DNA of 64,000 bases from Paenibacillus sp. SC116 (GTDB lineage Bacteria; Bacillota; Bacilli; Paenibacillales; Paenibacillaceae). A model generated the notes under the pieces. The model saw only the letters and a list, made by a program, of their open reading frames with translations, was not told where the DNA came from and did not search any database. The stretch spans positions 1,095,225 to 1,159,224 of the forward strand of contig NZ_JANIOF010000001.1 in assembly GCF_024733555.1 (NCBI RefSeq), given 5' to 3'. The position numbers and the translations under genes were made by a program. Shown here one piece after another: positions 43,256 through 52,484 of this stretch; the first letter of the stretch is position 1; every line of letters starts with the position of its first letter.

Positions 43256-44470
43256 TTATTTCAAGTTATTCAACTTGTCGCCAAATCGTTCAGCCAATGT
43301 AAAGCTCATCGTTTCATTACTCAAGGAAACGTTTGGATTGTTCAGCTCTTCTTTCACCCTTTTTTCAGGTTTCTCAGTAGGAGCTGGTGCTTCTTCTGTT
43401 TCTTTGATGCTTAAGCTAACACGCTTCTCAGCAGGGTTGAAGTCTAGTACTTTAACTTGAACCTCTTGGCCTTCCTTCAATATTTCGTGCGGAGTGCCAA
43501 TATGGCGATGTGAAATTTGGGAAATGTGTACCAATCCTTCTACACCCGCCGCTACTTCAACGAAAGCGCCAAATGCAACCAAACGTCTCACTACACCAGT
43601 CAATACATCACCAATCTTGATGGAGCCTCCAGCTTGTTCCCATGGACCAGCTTGAGTAGCTTTCATACTCAAGCTAATTTTGCCATTAGCCGGATCAACC
43701 TTAAGTACTTTAACTCGTACTTGCTGACCTTCTTGAACAACATCAGCAGGCTTCTCAACATGTTGCCAAGCCAATTCGGACACATGCACAAGGCCGTCAA
43801 CTCCACCTACATCAACGAATGCTCCGAATTGAGTTAAACGCTGTACAGTACCTTCAAGCTCTTGGCCTTCTTTAAGACCTTCGATCACTTGCTTTTTATT
43901 TGCTTCGAACTCTTCATCAAGCACATCTTTCTGAGAAAGGATCAGCTTGTTGTTCTCGCGATCAACTTCTTTAACTCTAACACGTAAAGTACGACCTTTA
44001 TAATCACTGAAATCTTCTACAAAATGGCGTTCTACCATGGAAGCTGGGATAAAGGCACGCACGCCAACATCAGCTACAATGCCACCTTTAACAACATCAG
44101 CAACCGTTACTTCGAATACTTCTTTGTTATCGAAGCGCGCTTGCAACGTTTCCCATGCAGATTCGCTATCGATAATACGTTTCGACAAAATCAAGCTTTC
44201 TTTGCCATCATTAATGCTGACAACTTTAGCTTCAACTTCTTGACCAATTGTTACAGCATCAGAAGCTTTCTCTACTGATACTGAAGATAATTCACGAACC
44301 GGAATAATACCGTCGTATTTATATCCAATACTTACATATGCTTGATTGTCATCAATCTTGACAATCGTGCCTTTGACGGTATCTCCTTTTTTCAAAGTCA
44401 CGATGCTGTCCACCGTTTGTTCAGTAGCATTTTCAGTTACGGTTTCAACTTGTTTCGTTTCTTCAGACAT
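43256..44470 (-). CDS. ypfD: S1-domain protein, RpsA homologue (YpfD)
   Basis: A 404-residue protein with four S1 RNA-binding repeats, roughly at residues 20-90, 105-175, 195-265 and 280-350. Repeats 3 and 4 are the closest to consensus (GAFVDVGGVDGLVHVSELAW and GAFVEVAAGVEGLVHISQIS). It has fewer repeats than E. coli S1 (six), as usual for Bacilli. The acidic, Pro-rich C-terminus is unstructured. The start at 44470 follows GAGGAGGT. Confidence 0.92.
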   Translation of the reverse strand: MSEETKQVETVTENATEQTVDSIVTLKKGDTVKGTIVKIDDNQAYVSIGYKYDGIIPVRELSSVSVEKASDAVTIGQEVEAKVVSINDGKESLILSKRIIDSESAWETLQARFDNKEVFEVTVADVVKGGIVADVGVRAFIPASMVERHFVEDFSDYKGRTLRVRVKEVDRENNKLILSQKDVLDEEFEANKKQVIEGLKEGQELEGTVQRLTQFGAFVDVGGVDGLVHVSELAWQHVEKPADVVQEGQQVRVKVLKVDPANGKISLSMKATQAGPWEQAGGSIKIGDVLTGVVRRLVAFGAFVEVAAGVEGLVHISQISHRHIGTPHEILKEGQEVQVKVLDFNPAEKRVSLSIKETEEAPAPTEKPEKRVKEELNNPNVSLSNETMSFTLAERFGDKLNNLK

Positions 44471-44615
44471 GTCCATACCTCCTCGATTAGAACCCCATTT
44501 ATAGAAAGCCGCTTGATATAGCAGCGTCCATAACGAATTGGCTTACATATAAGCTCGAAAATAATACCAATAGTATTGAACGTTGATCTACAATTCATGC
44601 ATAATTTTAATGCTA

Positions 44616-45197
44616 TTACGACTTGGAATCAACCAACGCATAAATGTGCTGCATAATTCGATCCGTCGCTTGCTCTAGCATATCGCTATCTTTAGCATCA
44701 AGCAAATCTTGCATATCAATCGGCGGACCATAAGTTACGGTTACCTTACCAAAAAGCTTATAAGAGCCTGCAATAGCAACTGGAACAACCGCTGCACCAC
44801 TTTTGAGCGCAATCATGGCTGCTCCCTTCTTAGCCGCAACATCCCCTGACATGTTTCGAGTTCCTTCAGGGAATATGCCCATAACTTCGCCTGAGCGCAA
44901 CACTTGGAATGCAGTCTTTATCGCATCCTTGCCTACACCGCCACGTTTGACTGGAAATGCGCCAAGTGCTGAAATAATAGAGCCAAGAACAGGTACTTTA
45001 AACAGCTCCGCCTTAGCCATAAATCGAACCTTGCGCTTTAAAGCAATGCCGATAGTAGGAGGATCAAAATTGCTTATATGATTCGCACATAGTACAACGC
45101 CACCTGTCTGTGGCACATGATGCTTCCCCTTCACTTCCAATCGGAAGAAAAAACGATAAAGAACATATAATAGATTTTTACAGAATGTATAGAACAT
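44616..45197 (-). CDS. plsC: 1-Acyl-sn-glycerol-3-phosphate acyltransferase
   Basis: A 193-residue PlsC enzyme making phosphatidic acid. The catalytic H-x4-D box is ANHISNFDPP and the glycerol-phosphate site FPEGTRNMSGD. One N-terminal hydrophobic stretch (NLLYVLYRFFF) binds it to the membrane. ATG 45197 lies 8 nt after the cmk stop and uses a GGTGAG site. Acts after PlsY, also in this window. Confidence 0.92.
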   Translation of the reverse strand: MFYTFCKNLLYVLYRFFFRLEVKGKHHVPQTGGVVLCANHISNFDPPTIGIALKRKVRFMAKAELFKVPVLGSIISALGAFPVKRGGVGKDAIKTAFQVLRSGEVMGIFPEGTRNMSGDVAAKKGAAMIALKSGAAVVPVAIAGSYKLFGKVTVTYGPPIDMQDLLDAKDSDMLEQATDRIMQHIYALVDSKS

Positions 45198-45204
45198 ATG
45201 CCGA

Positions 45205-45903
45205 TCACTCACCATCCAATATGGAGTTAGCTTGCTTAACCATGCGTTGAACAATCTCATCAATGCTCATATAAGTTGTGTCCAACAACATAGCGTCGTC
45301 GGCCTGCTTTAAAGGAGAGATAGCGCGTGTAGCATCTTGATGATCACGTTCGGCAATGTCCTTTATGAGCTGTTCCATCGTAATTTGCTCTTTCCCCTGC
45401 CATTCCACATAGCGCCGGCGGGCTCTCTCTTCCACCGTAGCAGTCAAGAACCACTTCTGTTCTGCATGCGGCAGTACATGCGTACCAATGTCTCTGCCAT
45501 CCATAACCGTTCCTTTACGTTCCGCGAGTTGACGCTGCATATGAACGAGTGTCTCTCGAATTAATGCAATTTGAGCAAATTTAGAGGCTTGAAGGCTTAC
45601 TTCAGGTGTACGAATTAATTCCGTAACATCTTCGCCGTTTAACAATATAGATTGACGATCTTCACCAGGTAATAATTCCACCTGCAACTGGTTCATTTCC
45701 TCAGTAGCTCGCTCAGGTTCGTCTGGAGAGATACCTCTCCGATTCATATGTAACGCGACAGCTCGATACATTGCTCCTGTATCAATATAAATATAACCAA
45801 GTTCACGAGCAACATGTTGTGCAACTGTGCTCTTGCCTGCGCCTGCTGGCCCGTCGATGGCAATATTGATTCTTGCTTGAGTGGATCGTGACGATTGCTT
45901 CAA
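45205..45903 (-). CDS. cmk: Cytidylate kinase
   Basis: A 232-residue (d)CMP kinase. P-loop IAIDGPAGAGKSTVAQ at residue 13, then YIDTGAMYRAVAL, and the CMP-binding TVMDGRDIGTHVLP. Start codon is TTG 45903 after AAAGGGG. Forms the conserved cmk-plsC-S1 order. Confidence 0.96.
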   Translation of the reverse strand: MKQSSRSTQARINIAIDGPAGAGKSTVAQHVARELGYIYIDTGAMYRAVALHMNRRGISPDEPERATEEMNQLQVELLPGEDRQSILLNGEDVTELIRTPEVSLQASKFAQIALIRETLVHMQRQLAERKGTVMDGRDIGTHVLPHAEQKWFLTATVEERARRRYVEWQGKEQITMEQLIKDIAERDHQDATRAISPLKQADDAMLLDTTYMSIDEIVQRMVKQANSILDGE

Positions 45904-45959
45904 CGAGTCTACCCCTTTCTACCTGATGACACTTCACTATGTTCATGAATTTCAATAAA

Positions 45960-45977
45960 AAAGCAGGCATTGCCTGC
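45960..45977 (-). terminator. Terminator between ypfB-like gene and cmk
   Basis: GCAGGCA-A-TGCCTGC followed by six Ts on the minus strand; about 105 nt past the small gene's stop and 57 nt before cmk. Confidence 0.75.
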
Positions 45978-46082
45978 AGACGTAAAAATTATACCACACC
46001 TTATAAAAAGGATGCAAAAGGCCCAAAGACCGATATGAACGGTGAATTCAGCACTTGACTCGCATTACCACCAACGTAACAT

Positions 46083-46337
46083 TTATTTATACCGGACCCC
46101 TTCAAGTCTCTCTACTAAGCTAAGCCAGTTCCGAACAAGAGGGATATGCATACTAACTTGAATAATAACCCCGAACAAACTAACGATTAAGAGTAATTTT
46201 ATTAATCTTGAGCTCAAATTATCTATTCGACAAATCCATTGGCGACGAGCATTAGCCATTTCGTCTTCTTCACGTTCTTCACGTTCCTCATGTTCCTCTG
46301 ATTCGAAAGGCAATAGCTCTTGCTCACTGTTCTTCAT
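46083..46337 (-). CDS. YpfB-like small membrane protein
   Basis: An 84-residue protein. The first 30 residues are very acidic (SEEHEEREEREEDEMAN), followed by a basic patch (RRQWICRID) and one membrane helix (LIKLLLIVSLFGVIIQVSMH). B. subtilis has the small YpfB protein (DUF5359 type) between ypfA and cmk; the shared place and single helix suggest the same family. Function unknown. Confidence 0.5.
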   Translation of the reverse strand: MKNSEQELLPFESEEHEEREEREEDEMANARRQWICRIDNLSSRLIKLLLIVSLFGVIIQVSMHIPLVRNWLSLVERLEGVRYK

Positions 46338-46443
46338 CTTGACACACCCTAACCATGGAATAAGTAGGATTAGTGTGCGGAAATACTATCAAACTTATGT
46401 ATACTCATCTTATGTATGTACAGTTTCGGCAAATTACTTATGT

Positions 46444-47097
46444 TTACACACGACGTTGAACGAGCTGTCTTTCAAAACAAAAACGTATTACTTTCTGCTG
46501 ATCAGAAGCACTTATCTGATGGAATTTAATCATAATTAACCTCTTCCCAACAGATTCATCCTCCTGCACAATACGTATCACTTCAGCTACAAAAGGAATA
46601 TGTTCATATTCACCATTTCGGAAAGGAGCAACCATCCAGCAGTGTATTTGCTCTTCCACTTGTAACGTTTCAGTTTGTGTTGGTACAGTAAACGATATTC
46701 CTCCACCACTTATATCTTCGGTAATAGCCAGCAGCTTTTGTCCACTACTCGTACGAACGGCAATCTCCAATGCAGCATTTACTCTTAAAAAGGAGCGCTG
46801 ATGGGACGAACGAATATCTTCGGCAGCCGGCTTTCTGATGCCAAACATTCTGACACCAGCTTCCTTTCGTGCAACGATATTAGACATAAATTGAAACACG
46901 GCACCTTCATGTTTACTAAAGCGAATTTGTAGCACTTCCGTATTCACAAATATCCCGTACTTGCCTGTATCGTGATTTAGCGGAATTTCGATCCATATGT
47001 GCGAATCATCCAAATCCAGCACACGCGCCTTATAATCCCCTGGATGATTAGCAGAATCGGTTTGAATGATTAAAGTATCATTAATAGTCGGAAACAT
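46444..47097 (-). CDS. ypfA: PilZ-domain c-di-GMP receptor / flagellar brake protein
   Basis: A 217-residue YcgR-like protein. The N-terminal YcgR_2 domain covers residues 1-90. The PilZ domain follows, with the c-di-GMP signature HQRSFLRVNA (R-x3-R) and DISGGGISF (D-x-S-x2-G). In B. subtilis YpfA (also DgrA) slows flagellar motility when c-di-GMP rises. ATG 47097 follows GGAGGGG. Confidence 0.88.
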   Translation of the reverse strand: MFPTINDTLIIQTDSANHPGDYKARVLDLDDSHIWIEIPLNHDTGKYGIFVNTEVLQIRFSKHEGAVFQFMSNIVARKEAGVRMFGIRKPAAEDIRSSHQRSFLRVNAALEIAVRTSSGQKLLAITEDISGGGISFTVPTQTETLQVEEQIHCWMVAPFRNGEYEHIPFVAEVIRIVQEDESVGKRLIMIKFHQISASDQQKVIRFCFERQLVQRRV

Positions 47098-47183
47098 AAT
47101 TGGACTCCCCTCCGTCCTAATTATACCATTCAAGAAACTTTAGCTCCATAAATATATAGTATAAAAGTCACAGATATGCACAA

Positions 47184-47216
47184 AAAATCGCCCTATCCTA
47201 TAGATAAGGCGATTTT
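47184..47216 (-). terminator. Terminator after ypeB
   Basis: AAAATCGCC pairs with GGCGATTTT around a loop with further partial pairing; T run on the minus strand. 33 nt past the ypeB stop. Confidence 0.8.
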
Positions 47217-47248
47217 CCTCTGGCTCATATTCGTCATCATCGCGTATA

Positions 47249-48583
47249 TTACTTCAATGTTTCAATAGATTCTTCCTCACCTGTGTCTGCATTGATATAG
47301 ACTCGGTATTTTTGACTTCCTTGTTTGCCAACAAACTCATAGCATAGTACAGGCTTTGACAATTCATTTTTTATTACAGCCAAATTGCTGTCCTCGATGT
47401 TTATGTCCTTGTTCAATCGTTTTAGAGCTTCTGCTTCTGTTAGCTTAGGCTTCAAGGAGACAGCTTTCACTTCCTCTGCTCCATATAGGTAATCTGTTGC
47501 CTGAATTCCTGTAATGTCACCATTATCCAATGCCACTCTTACTTGAATTTTCTGAGGGTATAAATAAACATCTTGCCTTTCAGGTACGAACGTGAAGCTA
47601 GCGATGTTTTGGTGATCATGATATCGAACTGCTTCAAAATCATCATATCCGTGCTTCTCCAAATACTTTTCAGCTTTTGATTCAGCAGTCTCAATTGACA
47701 CACGAGAACCTTTCACAGTTCTTGTATCCATATATGACATCGCTTGACCTTGCTTCGTGAAGTCAATCATAAGGCCGCCGTCTCCGTGCTTATGATCAGC
47801 GCTTACTGTATACGTTTCATGTTCTTGGCTATTGCCGTTCTTCTTCACTTGAACATTTGTAACGGAATGCGGCTTCATTAATTCTAGTGCTTTCTTCTTC
47901 ATTTCTTCTTGTGTAGCTGGCGGTCCTTGCAGCAATCGAACAGAACGCTTCGTATATATACTGGAAACGGACGGACCCCAATTAATTTCAGGATATTCAG
48001 TTACTTTTTTATCAACTGTCTTAAAACCATCAATAATCGTATTATCCGCCTGTTCATTTTCGGTCGCCATCGCCACTTCTACATCCATCCAGCGAAGGTT
48101 ATTGCTGAGTACTTTTGTTCGAACCTGTTCAAGATCTTTTGATATCGCTGCCGAGTTCGCATAGAGTGTCTTTAACGTTTTAACTTCATCATCCGTTAGC
48201 GGTTCCTTTGTCATATCACGAACAGCCGTACGGTACGAAAAATTAGATATGCGAGATAAGAAATCTTCCGTTTCGCTAAAAGGAAGCAGGGTCAAGGGCA
48301 ATTGATTAATCTCATTTTGCGCTTCACTAGTTAAGCGCCACACGTTGACTAGTCCTTTGCGCTGCATCCCTTGCGAGGATGAATGAACGGCCAAAGTTTG
48401 ACCAATTTGGTCATGAAGTTTATCTACATGGAACGTCAGATCATGGAATGCTCGCTGATACTGATTTTCAGCTTTAAGCAAGATTGCATTTTTTTCTTGA
48501 TTCTCTTGATACCCCCACACCACTGCACCAACAAGCAAAAGCGTGACGATCGGAAACATCACGGCACTAAATCGTTTATACAT
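47249..48583 (-). CDS. ypeB: Germination protein YpeB
   Basis: A 444-residue spore protein. One N-terminal membrane helix (VMFPIVTLLLVGAVVWGY) is followed by a helical region and, after about residue 210, tandem PepSY-like domains ending in KYRVYINADTGEEESIE. YpeB is needed to place and stabilise the cortex hydrolase SleB in the spore. In B. subtilis sleB is directly upstream; here it is not. The start at 48583 lies 11 nt after GGAG. Confidence 0.9.
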   Translation of the reverse strand: MYKRFSAVMFPIVTLLLVGAVVWGYQENQEKNAILLKAENQYQRAFHDLTFHVDKLHDQIGQTLAVHSSSQGMQRKGLVNVWRLTSEAQNEINQLPLTLLPFSETEDFLSRISNFSYRTAVRDMTKEPLTDDEVKTLKTLYANSAAISKDLEQVRTKVLSNNLRWMDVEVAMATENEQADNTIIDGFKTVDKKVTEYPEINWGPSVSSIYTKRSVRLLQGPPATQEEMKKKALELMKPHSVTNVQVKKNGNSQEHETYTVSADHKHGDGGLMIDFTKQGQAMSYMDTRTVKGSRVSIETAESKAEKYLEKHGYDDFEAVRYHDHQNIASFTFVPERQDVYLYPQKIQVRVALDNGDITGIQATDYLYGAEEVKAVSLKPKLTEAEALKRLNKDINIEDSNLAVIKNELSKPVLCYEFVGKQGSQKYRVYINADTGEEESIETLK

Positions 48584-48681
48584 CGTACAAACGTCTCCTT
48601 TCACAGCTCCAAGTTAATCGTGTTAGTATTGTGCTGGAAATGGATTCAGATTATACATGCCATGGCATCCATCGTCACGCT

Positions 48682-48831
48682 CTATTCAGCTTGTTCTTCT
48701 ACAGCAAAGTGCTCGCGATTATCGCATAGGCACTGCTTAAAACCTGTTTCAATTTTGCCCTTCTCACGTTTGCCTCGTAGGATAAATTTTTCCCCACATA
48801 AATTGCATCTTATCGTTACTTTAACTCGCAC
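48682..48831 (-). CDS. Small cysteine-rich protein of unknown function
   Basis: A 49-residue protein, RVKVTIRCNLCGEKFILRG and then GFKQCLCDN. The CxxCG...CxC pattern could bind one zinc. GGAGGG lies 9 nt before GTG 48831. It occupies the position of sleB between prsW and ypeB but bears no relation to SleB. Not recognised further. Confidence 0.65.
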   Translation of the reverse strand: MRVKVTIRCNLCGEKFILRGKREKGKIETGFKQCLCDNREHFAVEEQAE

Positions 48832-48884
48832 AGTAACACTCCCTCCACGGAATAAACAGTACGAGTTCATTGTTACCATTTTTT

Positions 48885-49658
48885 TCAAGGTCTAAACTGA
48901 CTTGGATCCTCTTCATGCTTTACCATCCGGAGTGGTGAATGAGCATTCGCCTTTCTCACCTTACCCATACCGAAGTACCAGAGGAATACCATAAGTGGAA
49001 CAACAAACCACAACCAATATTTTGTCATCGTCATCAAAATGATGTCATATATGCCATGCCAGAACCATGGAACGAGAAAAGAAAAAGCAAGCAACTTCTT
49101 CTTGTCCTTCAGCATTGTAAATTTGCTTTTTCCCATATAATAGCCCATCAGTACCCCAAAAAGCGCGTGACCAGATACAGGTAACAAGGCACGCATAAGT
49201 AAAAAAGCAAACGAAGCTTGATTCAGCCATGCATATAAGATGTTCTCGATTGTAGCAAATCCTAATGAAATGGCTACCGCATATAAAATGCCATCATAAT
49301 GTTCGTCAAATTCTACATGGTTGTAGATCATATGGTACAGGACAAACCACTTTACTCCCTCCTCCACGAAGGCAGAAATGACGAATGAAAATACAAATGG
49401 CTGTTTCCCCCATGACAATACTAACCCATGCTGAATAATCATAATCGGCAGAACGATAAGAAATCCGATCAAGAACAAGCGAACAACCACATGTATAGGT
49501 TCAGCATGATATCGATCCTTCAAATAAAAATAAACCAAAAGTGCAATTCCAGGCGCTACAGCTGCGGTAATAATTGAAAATAAAGGGGTGGATATTTCAT
49601 TTGACTGTATCGTGTTCATTGATAAAGACATCTGGTGAAGCGTATCTAACACAGCCAT
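48885..49658 (-). CDS. prsW: PrsW-type intramembrane protease
   Basis: A 257-residue membrane protein with about eight helices. The glutamic-protease motifs are FVEEGVKWF (EExxK), GFATIENILY, HALFGVLMG and HGIYD. PrsW cleaves the anti-sigma factor RsiW in B. subtilis. The strong site AGGAGG precedes ATG 49658. The ECF anti-sigma at 7954-8562 is a possible but unproven substrate. Confidence 0.92.
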   Translation of the reverse strand: MAVLDTLHQMSLSMNTIQSNEISTPLFSIITAAVAPGIALLVYFYLKDRYHAEPIHVVVRLFLIGFLIVLPIMIIQHGLVLSWGKQPFVFSFVISAFVEEGVKWFVLYHMIYNHVEFDEHYDGILYAVAISLGFATIENILYAWLNQASFAFLLMRALLPVSGHALFGVLMGYYMGKSKFTMLKDKKKLLAFSFLVPWFWHGIYDIILMTMTKYWLWFVVPLMVFLWYFGMGKVRKANAHSPLRMVKHEEDPSQFRP

Positions 49659-49781
49659 CTCTAACCTCCTACGGAATCACATGCTGCAACCCAACAGTGT
49701 CCATATCCAACTGCTATGCATATACTAGCAACATATTGTATTTATTTTAACACGCTAAAGAGAATATAATTACTCAAAAAA

Positions 49782-49809
49782 AGAGCCTCGATCATTGACC
49801 GAGGACTCT
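49782..49809 (-). terminator. Terminator after the MecA-like gene
   Basis: AGAGTCCTCG pairs with CGAGGCTCT, with one bulge, followed by seven Ts on the minus strand. 20 nt past the stop. Confidence 0.87.
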
Positions 49810-49828
49810 TGCTAAACTAGACATACAC

Positions 49829-50443
49829 TTATGTCCCGCGCGGTTTGAAGTATTCGCACGTCAAGGTAATTGCATGCTCAGGCATAATGCATGCCCCATA
49901 CTCTTCCAACACTGCAGTGGTTACTGAGGTTGCCTCACCGAACTCCGCTAGCAGAGCAACAAGCGCTTGCAAACGGCTCTGTTCTATGGAAGCGCCGTCC
50001 AAATGATACATATACTGACCATTATATAGGTATAGTGCCCCCGACACGTCGAATCGACCATTGACTTCGTGAGCAGCATCAATAAAATGTTCAAAGTCAC
50101 GGAAAGCAAACAACACCGTATCGCTCTCCTCTAACGTAACTTCCATTTCATATACGCCTTCCATATCTTCATCGTCATGACTTGAAATATTCAAATTATC
50201 TAGACGAGTTCGAGTTACAATAACAACCATTCCTTGTGCTGGCATTGCAAATACTTCAACTGCTAGCGGTCCCGTTGCGTCAAATCCGAGCTCGGTATAG
50301 GCCTGATCCATCATCTCGGCAAACAGATCCTGTAGCTTTGTCATCTCACGCCACAGATCATCCCGCTGGATCCCGCGCTCTGATAAATCATCAAACGTAA
50401 GGAAAATACGAATCTTATCTTGACTTAAACGTTCGATTTTCAT
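49829..50443 (-). CDS. mecA: MecA/YpbH-type Clp adaptor protein
   Basis: A 204-residue adaptor that hands substrates to ClpC. The N-terminal substrate domain MKIERLSQDKIRIFLTFDDL with the DLWREMTKLQDLFAEMM helix, an acidic linker (SSHDDEDMEG) and the C-terminal ClpC-binding domain (FRDFEHFIDAAHEVNGRFDV) are all present. Its neighbours match those of ypbH, the MecA paralogue in B. subtilis. Which of the two it is functionally cannot be decided here. Confidence 0.88.
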   Translation of the reverse strand: MKIERLSQDKIRIFLTFDDLSERGIQRDDLWREMTKLQDLFAEMMDQAYTELGFDATGPLAVEVFAMPAQGMVVIVTRTRLDNLNISSHDDEDMEGVYEMEVTLEESDTVLFAFRDFEHFIDAAHEVNGRFDVSGALYLYNGQYMYHLDGASIEQSRLQALVALLAEFGEATSVTTAVLEEYGACIMPEHAITLTCEYFKPRGT

Positions 50444-50606
50444 GACAGGACCCTCCTTTACAACATCGGTTATAACAGATTATGAAGCAACATATAATAT
50501 GTGCTGAAAATAGTTCTATGTAATTCATGTTATCATGGTTTCCAACGTTTTGCACGTACTAAAATGATCTTCCATGATCAATATCATACGAGATAAAAAT
50601 TAAAGA

Positions 50607-50633
50607 GCCACTTCTGATCTTCTCAGAAGTGGC
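50607..50633 (-). terminator. Terminator after the YtxH-like gene
   Basis: GCCACTTCTGA-GAAGA-TCAGAAGTGGC perfect 11-bp stem then TCTTTAATTTTT on the minus strand. About 100 nt past the stop. Confidence 0.82.
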
Positions 50634-50731
50634 ATCTTATTAGCCTATAGTGCCATTGTTAAGTTGTTCACTCATGAACTGTGCTTCTGCCGCATCCGTT
50701 TCGTACGATCTGCACGTTTCTTCTTACGCTT

Positions 50732-51181
50732 TCAATGAGACGATTGATGATGTGCAGAAGTTTTGTGGCTCGACTTTGCAGCTTCAGCTACTACAGCAGG
50801 CACATGGGTTTCACTTGCACTTATAGCGTGTGAAGCTCCACTCTCGCGTAAAATTGCGTCTACTTGTCGCCTTACTTCTGGGTCCCGATCAATCAATTCC
50901 TTAATCTGATCAAGACGCGGAGTATGATGCTCTTTCGATACAGCATTCGTCAAGACCTGGCTTGTTTTCGCCAGAGTGCTTCCGACAGTGCTTGAGCCTT
51001 GTGCTAATGATTCAAGCGCAGTTTCCACAACTTGATTTTTCGCCTTGCCTACTACATCATTTACTACATCCCCTGCCGTTTGCAACTTAGACTGCAATTG
51101 CTCAAACGAGCGACGATCTGCCAAATAAATACCAGCTAACGCCCCAATGCTCAACCCTGTAAGAAACGTCGTTACCCTCAC
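50732..51181 (-). CDS. YtxH-like membrane-anchored protein
   Basis: A 149-residue protein with one short N-terminal hydrophobic stretch (FLTGLSIGALAGIYLAD), then a long amphipathic helix (KLQTAGDVVNDVVGKAKNQV) and a His/Ser-rich tail. This is the layout of YtxH/YoxC-like stress proteins, though no firm signature is seen. The start is GTG 51181 after AAGGAGGG. Confidence 0.5.
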   Translation of the reverse strand: MRVTTFLTGLSIGALAGIYLADRRSFEQLQSKLQTAGDVVNDVVGKAKNQVVETALESLAQGSSTVGSTLAKTSQVLTNAVSKEHHTPRLDQIKELIDRDPEVRRQVDAILRESGASHAISASETHVPAVVAEAAKSSHKTSAHHQSSH

Positions 51182-51263
51182 TACTGTTCCCTCCTTACTA
51201 AGATAGGATCAGTTATTAGTGTGGGTTGAATTCCGTCTCCACATGCGCTTCAAATAAAGGAAG

Positions 51264-52115
51264 CTATGGGTATCGCCGTAATGTAATAAAATGACCCTGA
51301 GGCTTAGCATTCCAACGCATCGGGACATGCGATGTCCCAAATCCATTGCTAATAAACAACTGAAAAGCGTGATTCGGAACATGTTTGGAAATAATTCCAT
51401 ACCAACCAGACAAATATCGACGGTAAAATTGATTTAATCTTAATGGTCCATATATCGGCAGTCTAATTTGCCCACCATGAGTGTGCCCTGTCAGTACCAA
51501 CTGCACATAAGACGGCAACTTTTCACGAATAACTACCGGATCATGAGCTAATACGATTGTACAGCTTGGTTCTGAGTCGGATCGTGCAAATGCTAATCTC
51601 ACATTAGCATATCCACTGCTGCTGTCACCGATCCCACATAGCCAAATCGCTTCTCCATCCTTTTCACAGCGCATTGCTGTATTATCTAATATTTTGACTC
51701 CGGCTTTTATAAGTTCTGCATCCAATTGAGCAGTATTGCATTTGTGATCATGATTACCATGAACCATCACAATAGGCGCAATTTTACTTAATTGTTCAAC
51801 ACTTTTCATAGCCTGTTCAATAGTTACACCTTGTTCGATAATGTCACCGCCCAACAATACAAGTTCTGCACTTGGATGACGTGCAAGGAGACTTACGTGC
51901 TCAGCGGTGAACGATCTCCTGTGCAAATCAGTAATGAAGAACAACCTTGTACCATCCCACACATGCGGTAAATCATCAATAAAAACATCTTCTTCCGTAA
52001 CGGTAAAACTGCTTGCTTCCTTTTTCATACTAATCATCAGCAATATCAATATTAGACCCGCACCCATGATTGCTGCGCATACAACCAGTAAAATCTCAGC
52101 AGCCAGGCCTGTCAT
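51264..52115 (-). CDS. ypbG: Membrane-anchored metallophosphoesterase (YpbG-like)
   Basis: A 283-residue calcineurin-like phosphoesterase behind one N-terminal membrane helix (LLVVCAAIMGAGLILILLMI). Metal and catalytic boxes: FFITDLHRRS (D-x-H), LLGGDIIEQG, VHGNHDHK, VLAHDPV and LTGHTHGGQ. It resembles the YkuE/YpbG type acting at or outside the membrane. It follows the small membrane gene with a 3-nt gap. Confidence 0.87.
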   Translation of the reverse strand: MTGLAAEILLVVCAAIMGAGLILILLMISMKKEASSFTVTEEDVFIDDLPHVWDGTRLFFITDLHRRSFTAEHVSLLARHPSAELVLLGGDIIEQGVTIEQAMKSVEQLSKIAPIVMVHGNHDHKCNTAQLDAELIKAGVKILDNTAMRCEKDGEAIWLCGIGDSSSGYANVRLAFARSDSEPSCTIVLAHDPVVIREKLPSYVQLVLTGHTHGGQIRLPIYGPLRLNQFYRRYLSGWYGIISKHVPNHAFQLFISNGFGTSHVPMRWNAKPQGHFITLRRYP

Positions 52116-52118
52116 CCG

Positions 52119-52484
52119 TTACGATCCCTCCACAATTTGACGTCCCCATATTAATAAAGCAACTAATAAAGCAACAAATAAAAAAAACAAAATATTATAA
52201 AACCACTTCGACAATCGTCCAGAGCTTGATGGATACAGCGCACTGCGTGGAGGAAGTGTTCGATCTTCTTCTTCCCTCGCTGCGATTAACTCATGCATAG
52301 CTTCCGAAGGTAAACCTTCATGTGTAGTCTCCTCCACATGAACATGTTCTGTATTGCTTTTCTTAAGCAGCTTTAGTGCTTTTAATGCTTGGCTGCTGCT
52401 GTGTTCTGACTTCATCCCATACGTCCTACGTCTCTGAGGGGTTGGTTCCATATCTGTTCTATAACGTTGTTCTTGCTCGGTCAT
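52119..52484 (-). CDS. Small tail-anchored protein of unknown function
   Basis: A 121-residue protein. About 90 polar residues (PQRRRTYGMKSEHSSSQALK and following) are followed by a C-terminal membrane helix (FYNILFFLFVALLVALLIWG). No known domain recognised. It overlaps the CPBP gene by 4 nt and is preceded by GGAGGG, so it is co-expressed with the protease. Confidence 0.65.
   Translation of the reverse strand: MTEQEQRYRTDMEPTPQRRRTYGMKSEHSSSQALKALKLLKKSNTEHVHVEETTHEGLPSEAMHELIAAREEEDRTLPPRSALYPSSSGRLSKWFYNILFFLFVALLVALLIWGRQIVEGS

Noticed and set aside
46083-46337. Acidic small protein considered as an antitoxin
   Set aside because: It has a membrane helix and no toxin partner; position fits a YpfB-like protein.
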